A stretch of DNA of 24,070 nt, from the NCBI GenBank assembly GCA_047628755.1, contig JBLHVV010000042.1, forward strand, positions 1-24,070. Direction: 5' to 3'. This DNA is from Bermanella sp047628755. GTDB lineage: Bacteria; Pseudomonadota; Gammaproteobacteria; Pseudomonadales; Oceanobacteraceae. The translations under genes were made by a program, and so were the position numbers. Of the stretch, positions 12,997-21,339 are shown in pieces (within the stretch, counting starts at the first letter, position 1; the number at the start of each line of letters is the position of its first letter). The notes beneath the pieces were generated by a model that saw only the letters and a program-made list of their open reading frames with translations, was not told the origin of the DNA and did not search any database.

Positions 12997-14670
12997 TTAT
13001 TCTATAATCAACGCTTCAATTAGCTTTTGACCAACTTCAACATGGTGTTGCATGGTTGAGAATTTGTCGATTATTGCCGATGGTCCATAAGCATATACCG
13101 GTACTGGGGCGGCTGTGTGTGTGCCTGTTGCCCATACTACGTTTTGCTTTGATGCGATGGCCCGCGAGATCAATACACCTTGATCGCTGCTGCCGTATAC
13201 GTAAAAATCGCTGAAGTCATTTATTAATGGAATTTCGGTGGCCGACAGGTATTTGTGGCTGGCTACAATTTTAGCTTCTGGAACGGCTGTGCGGGCCGCA
13301 ATATTTTTTGCGTCGGCGTCGTTAATATTAAAGTCGATGTGTAAGCTTGCGTTCACGGCCGTTTTCCATTCGGCTGGTGTCGATGCGGTAAAATTCCAAT
13401 CGCTATTTACTTGGCTGTAAATATCATAAAAAGACTGGGACTGTTGGTGAATTTTATCTAATATACTTAAAGCACCAAAGTTAAATTGTGGTTGATAGTC
13501 TTTATCTTTCATTCCGTCACCCAACAACTTTACTGGCGCTGGAATATTATGATTATGATAAGAAAACCCAAAGCCCCCTGTTTCATGGTCGGCGGTAACA
13601 ACTAACAGCGTGTCGCCACGTTGCTTTACCCACTGGTATACCGCAGCTACAGCTTCGTCAAATTTAAGCATTTCGTGCAGTAACCAGCCTGCGTCATTTA
13701 CGTGACCAGCCCAGTCAATTTGGCCGCCTTCTATCATTAAGAAAAAGCCGTCTTGGTCTTGCGATAATATATCAAGGGCCTTCATGGTCATTTGTGTTAA
13801 CGATGGTTCTTGTGAGCATTTTTCGCTAACGGCTCCAGCTTTGCAATTTGAATATTCAATGCCGTCGTTCATGGCCGAGTCGTCAAATAAGCCCAATAGT
13901 TTTGGGCCATTGGCGTTGGCCAGTTGTGTTTTATCAAACGCCAATGTGTAGCCGGCGTCTTTTGCTTCTTGCATTAAGTTGCGCGAATCTTGGCGTTTTG
14001 ATTTTTTAATGACGCTGGTATTGCCACCTAATGCCAATGCATATTCCGATTTTTTGTCAGCGGTGTCTTGCGGCAACCAATGCCGAGCTCCGCCCCCTAG
14101 CAATACGTCTACTTGTGTTGTTAGTAGGTCTTCAGCAATTTCATTTTCAAAACTGCGATGGGGTTGGTGCGCACCAAACGCTGCGGGTGTGGCATGGGTT
14201 ATACGGGTGTCGGTCACTAGGCCAGTTGCTTTGCCCATTTTTTTTGCTTTTTCTAAAATGGTTTCAACTTTGTTGCCGTTGTCGTCTAGTCCTATAGCCT
14301 CTGATATTGAACCCATACCGGTAGCCAGTTGAGACGCCGAGCAAGCTGAGTCCACCACTAAGCTAGGGTTGGCTCCCATGGGCGCAGTCATTGATAATCC
14401 TATGCGGCCGTTGTCTGCTATTTGTTGTAAGCCAGTTACGGTGCTTGGTAATATAGAATTGGGCGCCCGACGCACATACTCTTCAAGTAATCCTACTTGC
14501 TGTACGCCCATGCCGTCACCGATCATTAGAATAACATTTTTTACTTTTTTTGATTCTAATGCTGGGGCGTTTTCGGTCGTGGCGATTGGGCTCTTGTCTG
14601 AACAGGCCATTATCAACGTTGAGCACGCCGCCACTGCTATTAGCATAATGTTGGTGGTAAAAAGTTTCAT
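12997..14670 (-). CDS. alkaline phosphatase (PhoA family), lipoprotein
   Basis: Hydrolyses phosphate monoesters outside the cytoplasm. It has 557 residues, longer than E. coli PhoA (471). The N-terminus has a lipoprotein signal with lipobox IMAC (cysteine 23), so it is probably anchored to a membrane. Catalytic features: D52 (in MIGDGMG), nucleophile S108 (in VVDSACSAS), ATPAAFGAHQPHR (arginine region), EGGQIDWAGHVND, TADHETGGF and GTHTAAPVPVYAYGP, which together supply the Zn and Mg ligands. The residue after the nucleophile's alanine is Cys (DSAC) rather than Ala. It follows the LysR gene by 43 bases on the same strand and might be cotranscribed. No Pho box seen. Confidence 0.93.
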   Translation of the reverse strand: MKLFTTNIMLIAVAACSTLIMACSDKSPIATTENAPALESKKVKNVILMIGDGMGVQQVGLLEEYVRRAPNSILPSTVTGLQQIADNGRIGLSMTAPMGANPSLVVDSACSASQLATGMGSISEAIGLDDNGNKVETILEKAKKMGKATGLVTDTRITHATPAAFGAHQPHRSFENEIAEDLLTTQVDVLLGGGARHWLPQDTADKKSEYALALGGNTSVIKKSKRQDSRNLMQEAKDAGYTLAFDKTQLANANGPKLLGLFDDSAMNDGIEYSNCKAGAVSEKCSQEPSLTQMTMKALDILSQDQDGFFLMIEGGQIDWAGHVNDAGWLLHEMLKFDEAVAAVYQWVKQRGDTLLVVTADHETGGFGFSYHNHNIPAPVKLLGDGMKDKDYQPQFNFGALSILDKIHQQSQSFYDIYSQVNSDWNFTASTPAEWKTAVNASLHIDFNINDADAKNIAARTAVPEAKIVASHKYLSATEIPLINDFSDFYVYGSSDQGVLISRAIASKQNVVWATGTHTAAPVPVYAYGPSAIIDKFSTMQHHVEVGQKLIEALIIE

Positions 14671-14713
14671 TGTTAGTCTCTGCTCGCTCGTTTTAAATTA
14701 TGAGTTGTATGCA

Positions 14714-15655
14714 TTAGGTTTCAACAAAAAAGTCTTCTAGGTTGCCTAGGTTTTCTTGAATAAATTCTAAGAACGCTCGCATGGACGGTGTTGGGTGTTT
14801 GCCTTTTGGATACACCACACACCATGACCGTCTTAATGGAAAGCCGTCTAATGGAATGGATTTTAACTGGCCTAATTTAAGTTCCGATAAAATACTTAAT
14901 TTTGGCAATACGGCCACGCCCAAGCCGGCTAACACTCCGTGCTTAACCGCGTCGTTCGAACCTAATTCCATAATCGGTGACACCAACAAGCGGTGTTGCT
15001 GAGCAAATAATTCTAATGTCAGTCGGCTTCCCGACCCCGACTCTCTAATTAACAAACCTGCATCTAAAAATTGTTGTACCGATACATTTTCTTGCTTGTG
15101 TATCGGGTGACTGCTGTTAGCAACGGCTAAAAATTCATTATCTAAAAATGGTAACGACGCCAGTGGCTTTTCTTCAGGCACCATACCCATTATGACTAGG
15201 TGATCTAAATTATCGTTTAAGCGTTTTATGGCTTCAGCACGGTTTACTACCCTAACATTTACTTTAAGGGCTGGGTGTAAATTACAAAACGGTTTTAATA
15301 AATACGGCACCACATACTGGGCGGTATTTACCGCCACTATATTCAGGTCACCAGCCACCTGCCCTTTCATAGCGGCCAAGTCTGATTGTAAAAAGCGCAG
15401 TTCATCAAACATTATATGAATGCTTTTGGCCAAGGCTTCGCCGGCCGCCGTGCAATACAGTTTACGCCCCACATATTCAAACACTGGCACGTCTAAAGCG
15501 GCTTCTAACTGTCTAATTTGACTGCTGACAGCGGGTTGAGTTAAGCCCAGCTGTTCGCCTGCTTTAGAATAGCTGGCTGCTTTGTAAACGCTTAGGAACA
15601 CTTGAAGCTGCCTAAAACTCAGTCTGCTAATTAATTTTTGAACCGATAAAGGCAT
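14714..15655 (-). CDS. pycR: LysR-family regulator, PycR-like
   Basis: A LysR-type regulator of 313 residues from ATG 15655 (323 from ATG 15685). The winged HTH is at about 10-60 (LSFRQLQVFLSVYKAASYSK ... LTQPAVSSQIRQLE), followed by the two-lobed effector domain (about 85-300). It is divergent from pycA with under 130 bases between starts, the arrangement of PycR next to pycA/pycB in Pseudomonas, so control of the carboxylase operon is likely. I prefer the inner ATG: GGTGG lies 5 bases before it and the N-terminal arm then has usual length. CbbR-like or CysB-like relatives are alternative names; the symbol rests on context. Confidence 0.8.
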   Translation of the reverse strand: MPLSVQKLISRLSFRQLQVFLSVYKAASYSKAGEQLGLTQPAVSSQIRQLEAALDVPVFEYVGRKLYCTAAGEALAKSIHIMFDELRFLQSDLAAMKGQVAGDLNIVAVNTAQYVVPYLLKPFCNLHPALKVNVRVVNRAEAIKRLNDNLDHLVIMGMVPEEKPLASLPFLDNEFLAVANSSHPIHKQENVSVQQFLDAGLLIRESGSGSRLTLELFAQQHRLLVSPIMELGSNDAVKHGVLAGLGVAVLPKLSILSELKLGQLKSIPLDGFPLRRSWCVVYPKGKHPTPSMRAFLEFIQENLGNLEDFFVET

Positions 15656-15676
15656 ATTTACCACCAAGGTTTGATC

Positions 15677-15692
15677 ATAAGGCATAGCTTAT
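15677..15692. promoter_or_regulatory. candidate LysR-type binding site
   Basis: ATAAG-N6-CTTAT palindrome between the divergent pycR and pycA starts, 22 bases upstream of the preferred pycR ATG and 90 upstream of pycA. LysR proteins usually bind such short dyads to autoregulate and to activate the divergent gene. A five-base arm in AT-rich DNA is weak evidence. Confidence 0.3.
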
Positions 15693-15781
15693 AGGTAAAC
15701 AAAATTATATCAATTTTACTTTATATACAAGATCACTAAGATCAAAGGTCAATAACAGGCAATTCCAGAGGTTTATTAACC

Positions 15782-17197
15782 ATGCTTAAAAAAATTCTAA
15801 TTGCTAACCGTGGGGAAATTGCGGTTCGTATTATTCGTGCATGCGCCGAAATGGGCATTATCTCGGTTGCCATTTATACTGAACCCGACCGCTATGGGTT
15901 GCATGTAAAACGAGCCGACGAAGCCCATTCGCTGGGCGACGATCCTATTGCTGGCTACCTAAACCCGCGTGAAATTGTCAGTCTGGCTAAGCAAACGGGT
16001 TGCGATGCCATTCACCCTGGTTACGGGTTTTTATCTGAAAATGCCGAATTTGCTGAAATATGCGAACAACAAGGGATTAAATTTATTGGTCCAACCTCTG
16101 GTGTTATTCATAGCATGGGCGACAAAACTCAAGCCCGTGACAACATGCGCGGCGCGGGTGTTCCTGTTACACCAGGATCTGAAGCCAACCTTAAAGATTT
16201 GGCCGAAGCGTTAGAACTGGCCAAGGTTGTGGGTTATCCCGTTATGCTTAAAGCCACGTCGGGCGGTGGTGGTCGCGGTATTCGTCGTTGCGATTCGCCC
16301 GCAGAACTGACCACGCAATACCCTAGGGTGATCAGTGAAGCCACTAAGGCATTTGGCAGCGCTGAAGTGTTTTTAGAAAAGTGTATTTTGAATCCAAAAC
16401 ATATTGAGGTTCAAATTTTAGGTGACTCCCATGGCAACGTTATACACCTTTACGAACGCGACTGTTCTATTCAAAGACGCAATCAAAAATTAATCGAGAT
16501 TGCTCCTAGCCCGCAATTAACCCCTGAACAGCGTCACTATATTGGTGACCTTGCAGTAAAAGCCGCCAAAGCGGTGAATTACGAAAATGCAGGCACCGTT
16601 GAATTTTTATTAACGGGTAATCAAGTTTACTTTATGGAGATGAATACTCGTGTACAAGTTGAACACACCATTACCGAGCAAATTACTGGGGTTGATATTG
16701 TGCGCGAGCAAATACGCATCGCGTCTGGCTTGCCATTAAGTTACCGCCAAAAGGATATTCAATTCAGGGGGTTTGCATTGCAGTTTAGAGTGAACGCAGA
16801 AGACCCTAAAAACGATTTTTTACCTAGCTTTGGCCGCATTAGCCATTATTACGCCCCAGGCGGTCCAGGAGTGCGAGTGGATACCGCTATTTATACCGGC
16901 TACGAAATTCCACCGTACTTTGACTCCATGTGTTTAAAACTTGTGGTGTGGGCACTGGGTTGGGACGAAGTAATACAGCGTGGCCAACGGGCACTTGATG
17001 ACATGCAATTACAAGGCATTAAAACCACAGCTCATTATTACAAAGAAATTTTAAATCACCACGACTTTAAAAATGCAGAGTTTAATACCAGCTTTGTTCC
17101 TGACCACCCTGAACTTTTAAAATATTCAGAAAAAAAGCGACCAACCGAAACAGCTTTAGCCATTGCTACCGCTGTGGCAGCTCACGCTGGTTGGTAG
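15782..17197 (+). CDS. pycA: biotin carboxylase subunit of two-subunit pyruvate carboxylase
   Basis: ATP-grasp enzyme that carboxylates biotin on the partner PycB with ATP and bicarbonate. It has 471 residues. The N-terminus KKILIANRGEIAVRIIRAC is the biotin carboxylase signature; HPGYGFLSEN, the glycine-rich lid KATSGGGGRGIRR (about 159-171), ERDCSIQRRNQKLIE, and FMEMNTRVQVEHTITE (metal and catalytic residues) follow. The C-terminal 20 residues (after about 450) extend beyond AccC. Position next to pycB and under a LysR gene favours pyruvate carboxylase subunit A over fatty-acid AccC. AGAGG precedes the ATG. Leads a pycA-pycB-transporter operon. Confidence 0.93.
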   Translation: MLKKILIANRGEIAVRIIRACAEMGIISVAIYTEPDRYGLHVKRADEAHSLGDDPIAGYLNPREIVSLAKQTGCDAIHPGYGFLSENAEFAEICEQQGIKFIGPTSGVIHSMGDKTQARDNMRGAGVPVTPGSEANLKDLAEALELAKVVGYPVMLKATSGGGGRGIRRCDSPAELTTQYPRVISEATKAFGSAEVFLEKCILNPKHIEVQILGDSHGNVIHLYERDCSIQRRNQKLIEIAPSPQLTPEQRHYIGDLAVKAAKAVNYENAGTVEFLLTGNQVYFMEMNTRVQVEHTITEQITGVDIVREQIRIASGLPLSYRQKDIQFRGFALQFRVNAEDPKNDFLPSFGRISHYYAPGGPGVRVDTAIYTGYEIPPYFDSMCLKLVVWALGWDEVIQRGQRALDDMQLQGIKTTAHYYKEILNHHDFKNAEFNTSFVPDHPELLKYSEKKRPTETALAIATAVAAHAGW

Positions 17198-17229
17198 TGG
17201 CTTTTAATAGAAATTTAAGGGATAAAATT

Positions 17230-19050
17230 ATGAATACTGAAAATAAAAAACCAATTGAAATTACCGAACTTGTATTACGCGATGCACACCAGTCACTTAT
17301 TGCTACCCGCATGCGCACTGAAGACATGCTGCCTATTTGTTCTAAATTAGATCAAGTGGGCTACTGGTCTTTAGAAGTGTGGGGCGGTGCCACCTTTGAT
17401 GCTTGTGTGCGATTTTTAAAAGAAGACCCATGGGAGCGCTTGCGAAAATTACGCAAAGCATTGCCTAACACCCGCTTGCAAATGTTACTGCGTGGACAAA
17501 ACCTATTAGGTTACCGCCATTACGCCGACGATGTGGTAAAAGCATTTGTGCAAAAATCGGCGGATAACGGCATTGATGTGTTCCGTGTATTTGATGCATT
17601 AAATGATGTGCGCAATTTAGAAACGGCCATGAAAGCGGTTAAAGACGCCGGCAAGCATGCGGAAGGCACATTATGTTACACCACCAGCCCTGTGCATACG
17701 CCAGAGTCGTTTGTGCATCAGGCTAAGCAATTACGTGACATGGGGGCCGACACTATTGTGGTAAAAGATATGGCAGGCTTACTGACCCCGTTTGCCACAT
17801 TCGATTTAGTCAGCGCGCTAAAGACTGAAATTGATCTGCCTATTGTCATGCACAGCCACTCTACTGCTGGTTTAGGAGCCTTGTGTCAGTTAAAAGCCAT
17901 TGAAGCTGGCGCCAGTAGAATTGATACGGCTATTTCGGCTTTTGCTGGGGGCACCAGCCACCCAGCCACCGAGTCACAAATAGCAGGGCTTAAAGGTTCG
18001 CCATACGACACCGGTTTAGATTTAAACTTATTAAGTGAAATTGCAGATTACTTTAGGGAAGTACGTAAAAAATATCATCAGTTTGAGAGTGAATTTACCC
18101 GCGAAGACGTGTCGGTTCAAATTAACCAAGTGCCAGGCGGTATGATGTCTAACTTGGCTAATCAGTTAAAAGAACAAAATGCCCTAGACCGTATCCGCGA
18201 AGTATTTGACGAAATACCAAGGGTAAGAGCCGACCTTGGGTTTCCCCCGTTGGTGACTCCGTCGTCTCAAATAGTGGGTACTCAGGCGGTTTATAATGTC
18301 TTGGGAGGTGAGCGCTATAAAACAATTACTAATGAAGTTAAGCGCTATTTACAGGGTGGTTATGGCGCCGCGCCTGCACCTGTTAATGAAGAATTGAAAA
18401 AACGCGCGATTGGTAACGAAACGGTCATTGAATGTCGACCAGCTGATTTGCTGCCAGATGAAATGGAAAAAATTAAAACAGAAATTAGCAACTTGGCGGA
18501 AACGGAAGAAGACATATTAACTTATGCAATGTTTCCTGACTTGGGCCGAGATTTTTTACAACAACGCAAAGACGGCACATTGCAGCCAGAGCAATTACAA
18601 CCTGAACCTTCACTTCAAACCCCTGCGACACAAGAAGGTGCACCCACCGAATTTAAGATTGATGTGCATGGCGAAACCTATGAAGTGTCTATTACGGGTG
18701 TGGGCGATGCTGGCAGTGGCAAACGCAAAATGTATTTATCTATTGATGGCGTGCCCGAAGAAACTGTATTCGAGCCATTAAACTCTTATCATGCCGTGGG
18801 CACTGGTCAACGGAAAAAAGCCAGCGATCCAGGCCATGTAACAGCGGCTATGCCAGGCAGTGTGGTAGACGTTTTAGTTAAAGAGGGAGATGTTGTCACA
18901 GTAGGACAGGGTATTTTAGTCACTGAAGCGATGAAAATGGAAAATGAAATACAAGCAAATATTGCTGGTAAAGTCGCTAATGTTTATGTACAAAAGGGAG
19001 ATCGAGTCACGCCAGGTGAAATCTTGGTAGAAATTATAAAAGAGAAATAA
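17230..19050 (+). CDS. pycB: carboxyltransferase/biotin-carrier subunit of pyruvate carboxylase (OadA-like)
   Basis: Transfers CO2 from carboxybiotin to pyruvate, giving oxaloacetate (anaplerosis). It has 606 residues from ATG 17230, which follows AAGGGA; upstream TTG 17191 overlaps pycA and is not needed. Domains: TIM barrel of the HMGL/DRE family (about 10-270) starting LVLRDAHQSLIATRM with metal-ligand HSHSTAG; conserved carboxylase domain (about 290-460); flexible Pro/Gln-rich linker (about 455-490); biotinyl domain with K569 in EAMKMENEI. The same architecture occurs in the alpha subunit of Na+-pumping oxaloacetate decarboxylase, but no beta or gamma subunit is present, while biotin carboxylase is, so synthesis of oxaloacetate is the likely direction. 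Confidence 0.92.
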   Translation: MNTENKKPIEITELVLRDAHQSLIATRMRTEDMLPICSKLDQVGYWSLEVWGGATFDACVRFLKEDPWERLRKLRKALPNTRLQMLLRGQNLLGYRHYADDVVKAFVQKSADNGIDVFRVFDALNDVRNLETAMKAVKDAGKHAEGTLCYTTSPVHTPESFVHQAKQLRDMGADTIVVKDMAGLLTPFATFDLVSALKTEIDLPIVMHSHSTAGLGALCQLKAIEAGASRIDTAISAFAGGTSHPATESQIAGLKGSPYDTGLDLNLLSEIADYFREVRKKYHQFESEFTREDVSVQINQVPGGMMSNLANQLKEQNALDRIREVFDEIPRVRADLGFPPLVTPSSQIVGTQAVYNVLGGERYKTITNEVKRYLQGGYGAAPAPVNEELKKRAIGNETVIECRPADLLPDEMEKIKTEISNLAETEEDILTYAMFPDLGRDFLQQRKDGTLQPEQLQPEPSLQTPATQEGAPTEFKIDVHGETYEVSITGVGDAGSGKRKMYLSIDGVPEETVFEPLNSYHAVGTGQRKKASDPGHVTAAMPGSVVDVLVKEGDVVTVGQGILVTEAMKMENEIQANIAGKVANVYVQKGDRVTPGEILVEIIKEK

Positions 19051-19053
19051 GTC

Positions 19054-19998
19054 ATGCCAGATATAGTAGTTATGTTTTTTGTTTTGGGCTTGGTTGCGGG
19101 TTTGTTAAAATCTGACCTGCGAATACCCAAAGCAGCATACGATACCTTAAGTTTACTACTGATGTTAACCATCGGTTTAAAAGGAGGTATGGCTTTATAT
19201 GGGTCGTTGGAATGGGCCTTAGTATTTGAACTTTTGGCCATTGCATCTTTGGGTGCATTTATTCCATTGATCGCGCTGCCAATTTTATTAAAGGTCGTTA
19301 AAGCTGACCATGCAAATGCAGCCAGCGTCGCTGCACACTATGGTTCGGTTAGCGCAGGCACATTTGCGGTGGCATTGGCTTATGTTGAAACCATGAACTT
19401 GCCGATCGAACCACAGGTGACGTTGTATTTGGTTATGCTAGAACTGCCCGCTATTTTAATTGCCTTGGCATTTTATCGTAAATACAATCGTGATGAGGAG
19501 GTGTCAGCTGATGAGCAAAGCAAACTGTGGCACGAGACGTTTACTAACCGTGGGGTTGTATTATTAACCGGTGGAGTAATTATTGGTTTTATGTACGGTC
19601 CAAGTGAAGGGGCTGCTGTTACTGAAATGTTTACCGGCGCTTTTAAAGCGGTACTGGCTTTATTCTTGTTAGAAATGGGTTTAACCGCAGCCGAGACTTT
19701 GTCGCCAATACCGTGGAAAAGATGGCGTTTATTAACGTTCGCACTTCTGGCCCCATTCTTTTTGTCTTTTATTGGGTTGGGCGCTGGTATTGCTTTAGGT
19801 TTATCTACAGGTTCGGTGGTTATATTGGCCACCCTTACAGCCAGCGCGTCATATATCGCAGCACCGGCTGCTATAAAAACAGCCATTCCAAAAGCCGATA
19901 TTGGTTTGGCTATGCTAATGTCGCTGGGGATTACCTTCCCGTTTAATGCGATTGTAGGAATCCCTTTGTACCATCAAATGGTGATGTATTTTTCTTAG
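19054..19998 (+). CDS. SbtA-family (DUF897) sodium-dependent bicarbonate transporter-like protein
   Basis: A 314-residue inner-membrane protein with about ten hydrophobic segments and two half-repeats. GLKGGMALYGS (about 42-52) and AHYGSVSAGTFAVALAYVE (about 89-107), with TASASYIAAPAAIKTAIPKAD (only part of this motif is required) near 268-287, are conserved in the SbtA superfamily as I know it. A hydrophilic loop (about 145-165, KYNRDEEVSADEQSK) splits the halves. SbtA of cyanobacteria imports HCO3- with Na+. Its ATG lies 3 bases after pycB, so it is surely cotranscribed with a bicarbonate-using enzyme. No SbtB (PII-like) gene is adjacent. Followed by a strong terminator. Confidence 0.85.
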   Translation: MPDIVVMFFVLGLVAGLLKSDLRIPKAAYDTLSLLLMLTIGLKGGMALYGSLEWALVFELLAIASLGAFIPLIALPILLKVVKADHANAASVAAHYGSVSAGTFAVALAYVETMNLPIEPQVTLYLVMLELPAILIALAFYRKYNRDEEVSADEQSKLWHETFTNRGVVLLTGGVIIGFMYGPSEGAAVTEMFTGAFKAVLALFLLEMGLTAAETLSPIPWKRWRLLTFALLAPFFLSFIGLGAGIALGLSTGSVVILATLTASASYIAAPAAIKTAIPKADIGLAMLMSLGITFPFNAIVGIPLYHQMVMYFS

Positions 19999-20017
19999 CG
20001 AATAAACATTCAAACGT

Positions 20018-20056
20018 AAAAAAGCCCAACCTTCAAAATGAAGGTTGGGCTTTTTT
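20018..20056. terminator. strong bidirectional terminator
   Basis: An 18-bp perfect stem (arms 20018-20035 and 20039-20056, inner part GCCCAACCTTCA) around an AAA loop, with A-run before and T-run after. It ends the pycA-pycB-transporter operon on the plus strand and the DUF3127 gene (stop at 20068) on the minus strand. Confidence 0.93.
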
Positions 20057-20067
20057 TTGGTCACCTG

Positions 20068-20460
20068 CTAAAACGGGACTTCGTCGTCGAATCCTTGCGA
20101 TGCAAATGGGTCTGATGCCGGCGATACTTGCCCAGCAAACGGATCGGCACCCGCACCTGTGGCACTTTCCACACGCCAGGCTTGTAAGCTCGTAAAGCAT
20201 TTTTCTGGCTTACCCTGCGATGACCATAAGCGACCCGATAGATTAAAGTGAGCAATGACTTCGTCACCCTGATGGTATTGATCCATTAACGCGCATTTGT
20301 CTTTAATAAGCTCTAGGGCCACATAGTTAGGATAATCTGAGTTTTCTCCCTCTCCTGTTAACTTTATTACAAATTCTCGCTTGGTGAAACCGTTATTACC
20401 GTATTCAGTTGTTTCGCCAATTGAGTGGAGCTGGCCCTGTACTTCAAACGTTTTAGACAT
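20068..20460 (-). CDS. DUF3127 OB-fold protein with SSB-like C-terminal tip
   Basis: A 130-residue soluble protein. Residues 1-95 (FEVQGQLHSIGET ... FTKREFVIKL ... YVALELIKDKCALMDQY ... DEVIAHFNLSGR) match the DUF3127 family, thought to be an OB fold related to single-strand binding proteins. A flexible Gly/Ala/Pro tail with two DPFA motifs leads to the acidic tip DDEVPF. That tip copies the DDDIPF tail through which SSB recruits repair and replication proteins. Binding of ssDNA and of the same partners is therefore likely but unproven. Monocistronic; the ATG is preceded by TAGGTAATTAAT, a weak ribosome site. Confidence 0.85.
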   Translation of the reverse strand: MSKTFEVQGQLHSIGETTEYGNNGFTKREFVIKLTGEGENSDYPNYVALELIKDKCALMDQYHQGDEVIAHFNLSGRLWSSQGKPEKCFTSLQAWRVESATGAGADPFAGQVSPASDPFASQGFDDEVPF

Positions 20461-20645
20461 ATTAATTACCTAACTATGATCTTTTATCAGCGGCTATTAT
20501 AGCATTGTTGGAGGTGTTTAGGGTATTTGGAATATTTGAGAGAAAGTTACTCGCTCACGAGATGAGCAACTGCATGTGTGGTTGCATTATTGCTTTAGGG
20601 TTAACTATAATAGGCTATATTGTAGTAGTCGCATTTTGGTAATCC

Positions 20646-21329
20646 ATGAAGTATTTTACCTGTTTTATATTGCTGTTAGTTTGCTTTAATAGCCTTTCAA
20701 GTCAGCCTTCTTTTAGTAAGTCTAAGCGCGCTTTAGCAAAGCTTTATGCAGAGTCTCCTAAAACAACATTTTATTGTGGTTGTGAGTTCAGTTATGCCGG
20801 TAGAAAATTGGTTCCTGACTTAAAAAGTTGTAGTTACTCGGTGCGTAAGCAATTAAAACGTGCAAGTCGCATTGAGTGGGAGCATGTGGTTCCCGCTTGG
20901 AACTTTGGCCATCAACTGCAATGCTGGAAAGAAGGTGGGAGAAAAAACTGTAGAAAGAATTCTGCCTTCAAACAGATGGAGGCTGATATGCACAACCTGG
21001 TCCCTACCATTGGCGAGGTAAACGGTGACCGCTCTAACTACCGTTTTTCTGAATGGAACGGTAAGTCTTATCAATATGGCAGCTGCGATATGCTAGTAGA
21101 CTTTAAAGCTAAAAAGGTTCAGCCGTCAGCCATTAGCAAGGGGCAAATTTCCCGCACCTATCTCTATATGAGTCAGCAATATGGTTTAAAGCTGTCTAAG
21201 CAAGATACTAAATTGTTTAACGCTTGGAACGAACTGTATAAAATTACAGCTTGGGAATGCAAAAGAAATGAATTGATAAAACAGGCACAGGGCAATGTGA
21301 ATCCTTTCACAGAGCGTAAGTGTGATTAA
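20646..21329 (+). CDS. endA: endonuclease I, periplasmic or secreted (EndA/Dns/Vvn family)
   Basis: A 227-residue non-specific nuclease for DNA (and RNA in relatives), with a signal peptide (hydrophobic 4-19). The beta-beta-alpha-metal active site is visible: E79-H80 in RIEWEHVVPAW, ADMHNLVPTIGEVNGDRSN with N126 as metal ligand, and NYRFSEW. E79/H80 have the same numbers as in Vibrio vulnificus Vvn as I recall it. Eight cysteines in the mature part (44, 46, 62, 93, 102, 147, 205, 226) would make the four disulfides known in Vvn, which keep such enzymes inactive in the reducing cytoplasm. Monocistronic, ending 10 bases from the convergent TPR gene. Confidence 0.94.
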   Translation: MKYFTCFILLLVCFNSLSSQPSFSKSKRALAKLYAESPKTTFYCGCEFSYAGRKLVPDLKSCSYSVRKQLKRASRIEWEHVVPAWNFGHQLQCWKEGGRKNCRKNSAFKQMEADMHNLVPTIGEVNGDRSNYRFSEWNGKSYQYGSCDMLVDFKAKKVQPSAISKGQISRTYLYMSQQYGLKLSKQDTKLFNAWNELYKITAWECKRNELIKQAQGNVNPFTERKCD

Positions 21330-21339
21330 ATAATAAATG

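Noticed and set aside
17230..19050. Na+-pumping oxaloacetate decarboxylase alpha subunit
   Set aside because: No beta or gamma subunit genes are present, while a biotin carboxylase gene and a PycR-like regulator are adjacent.
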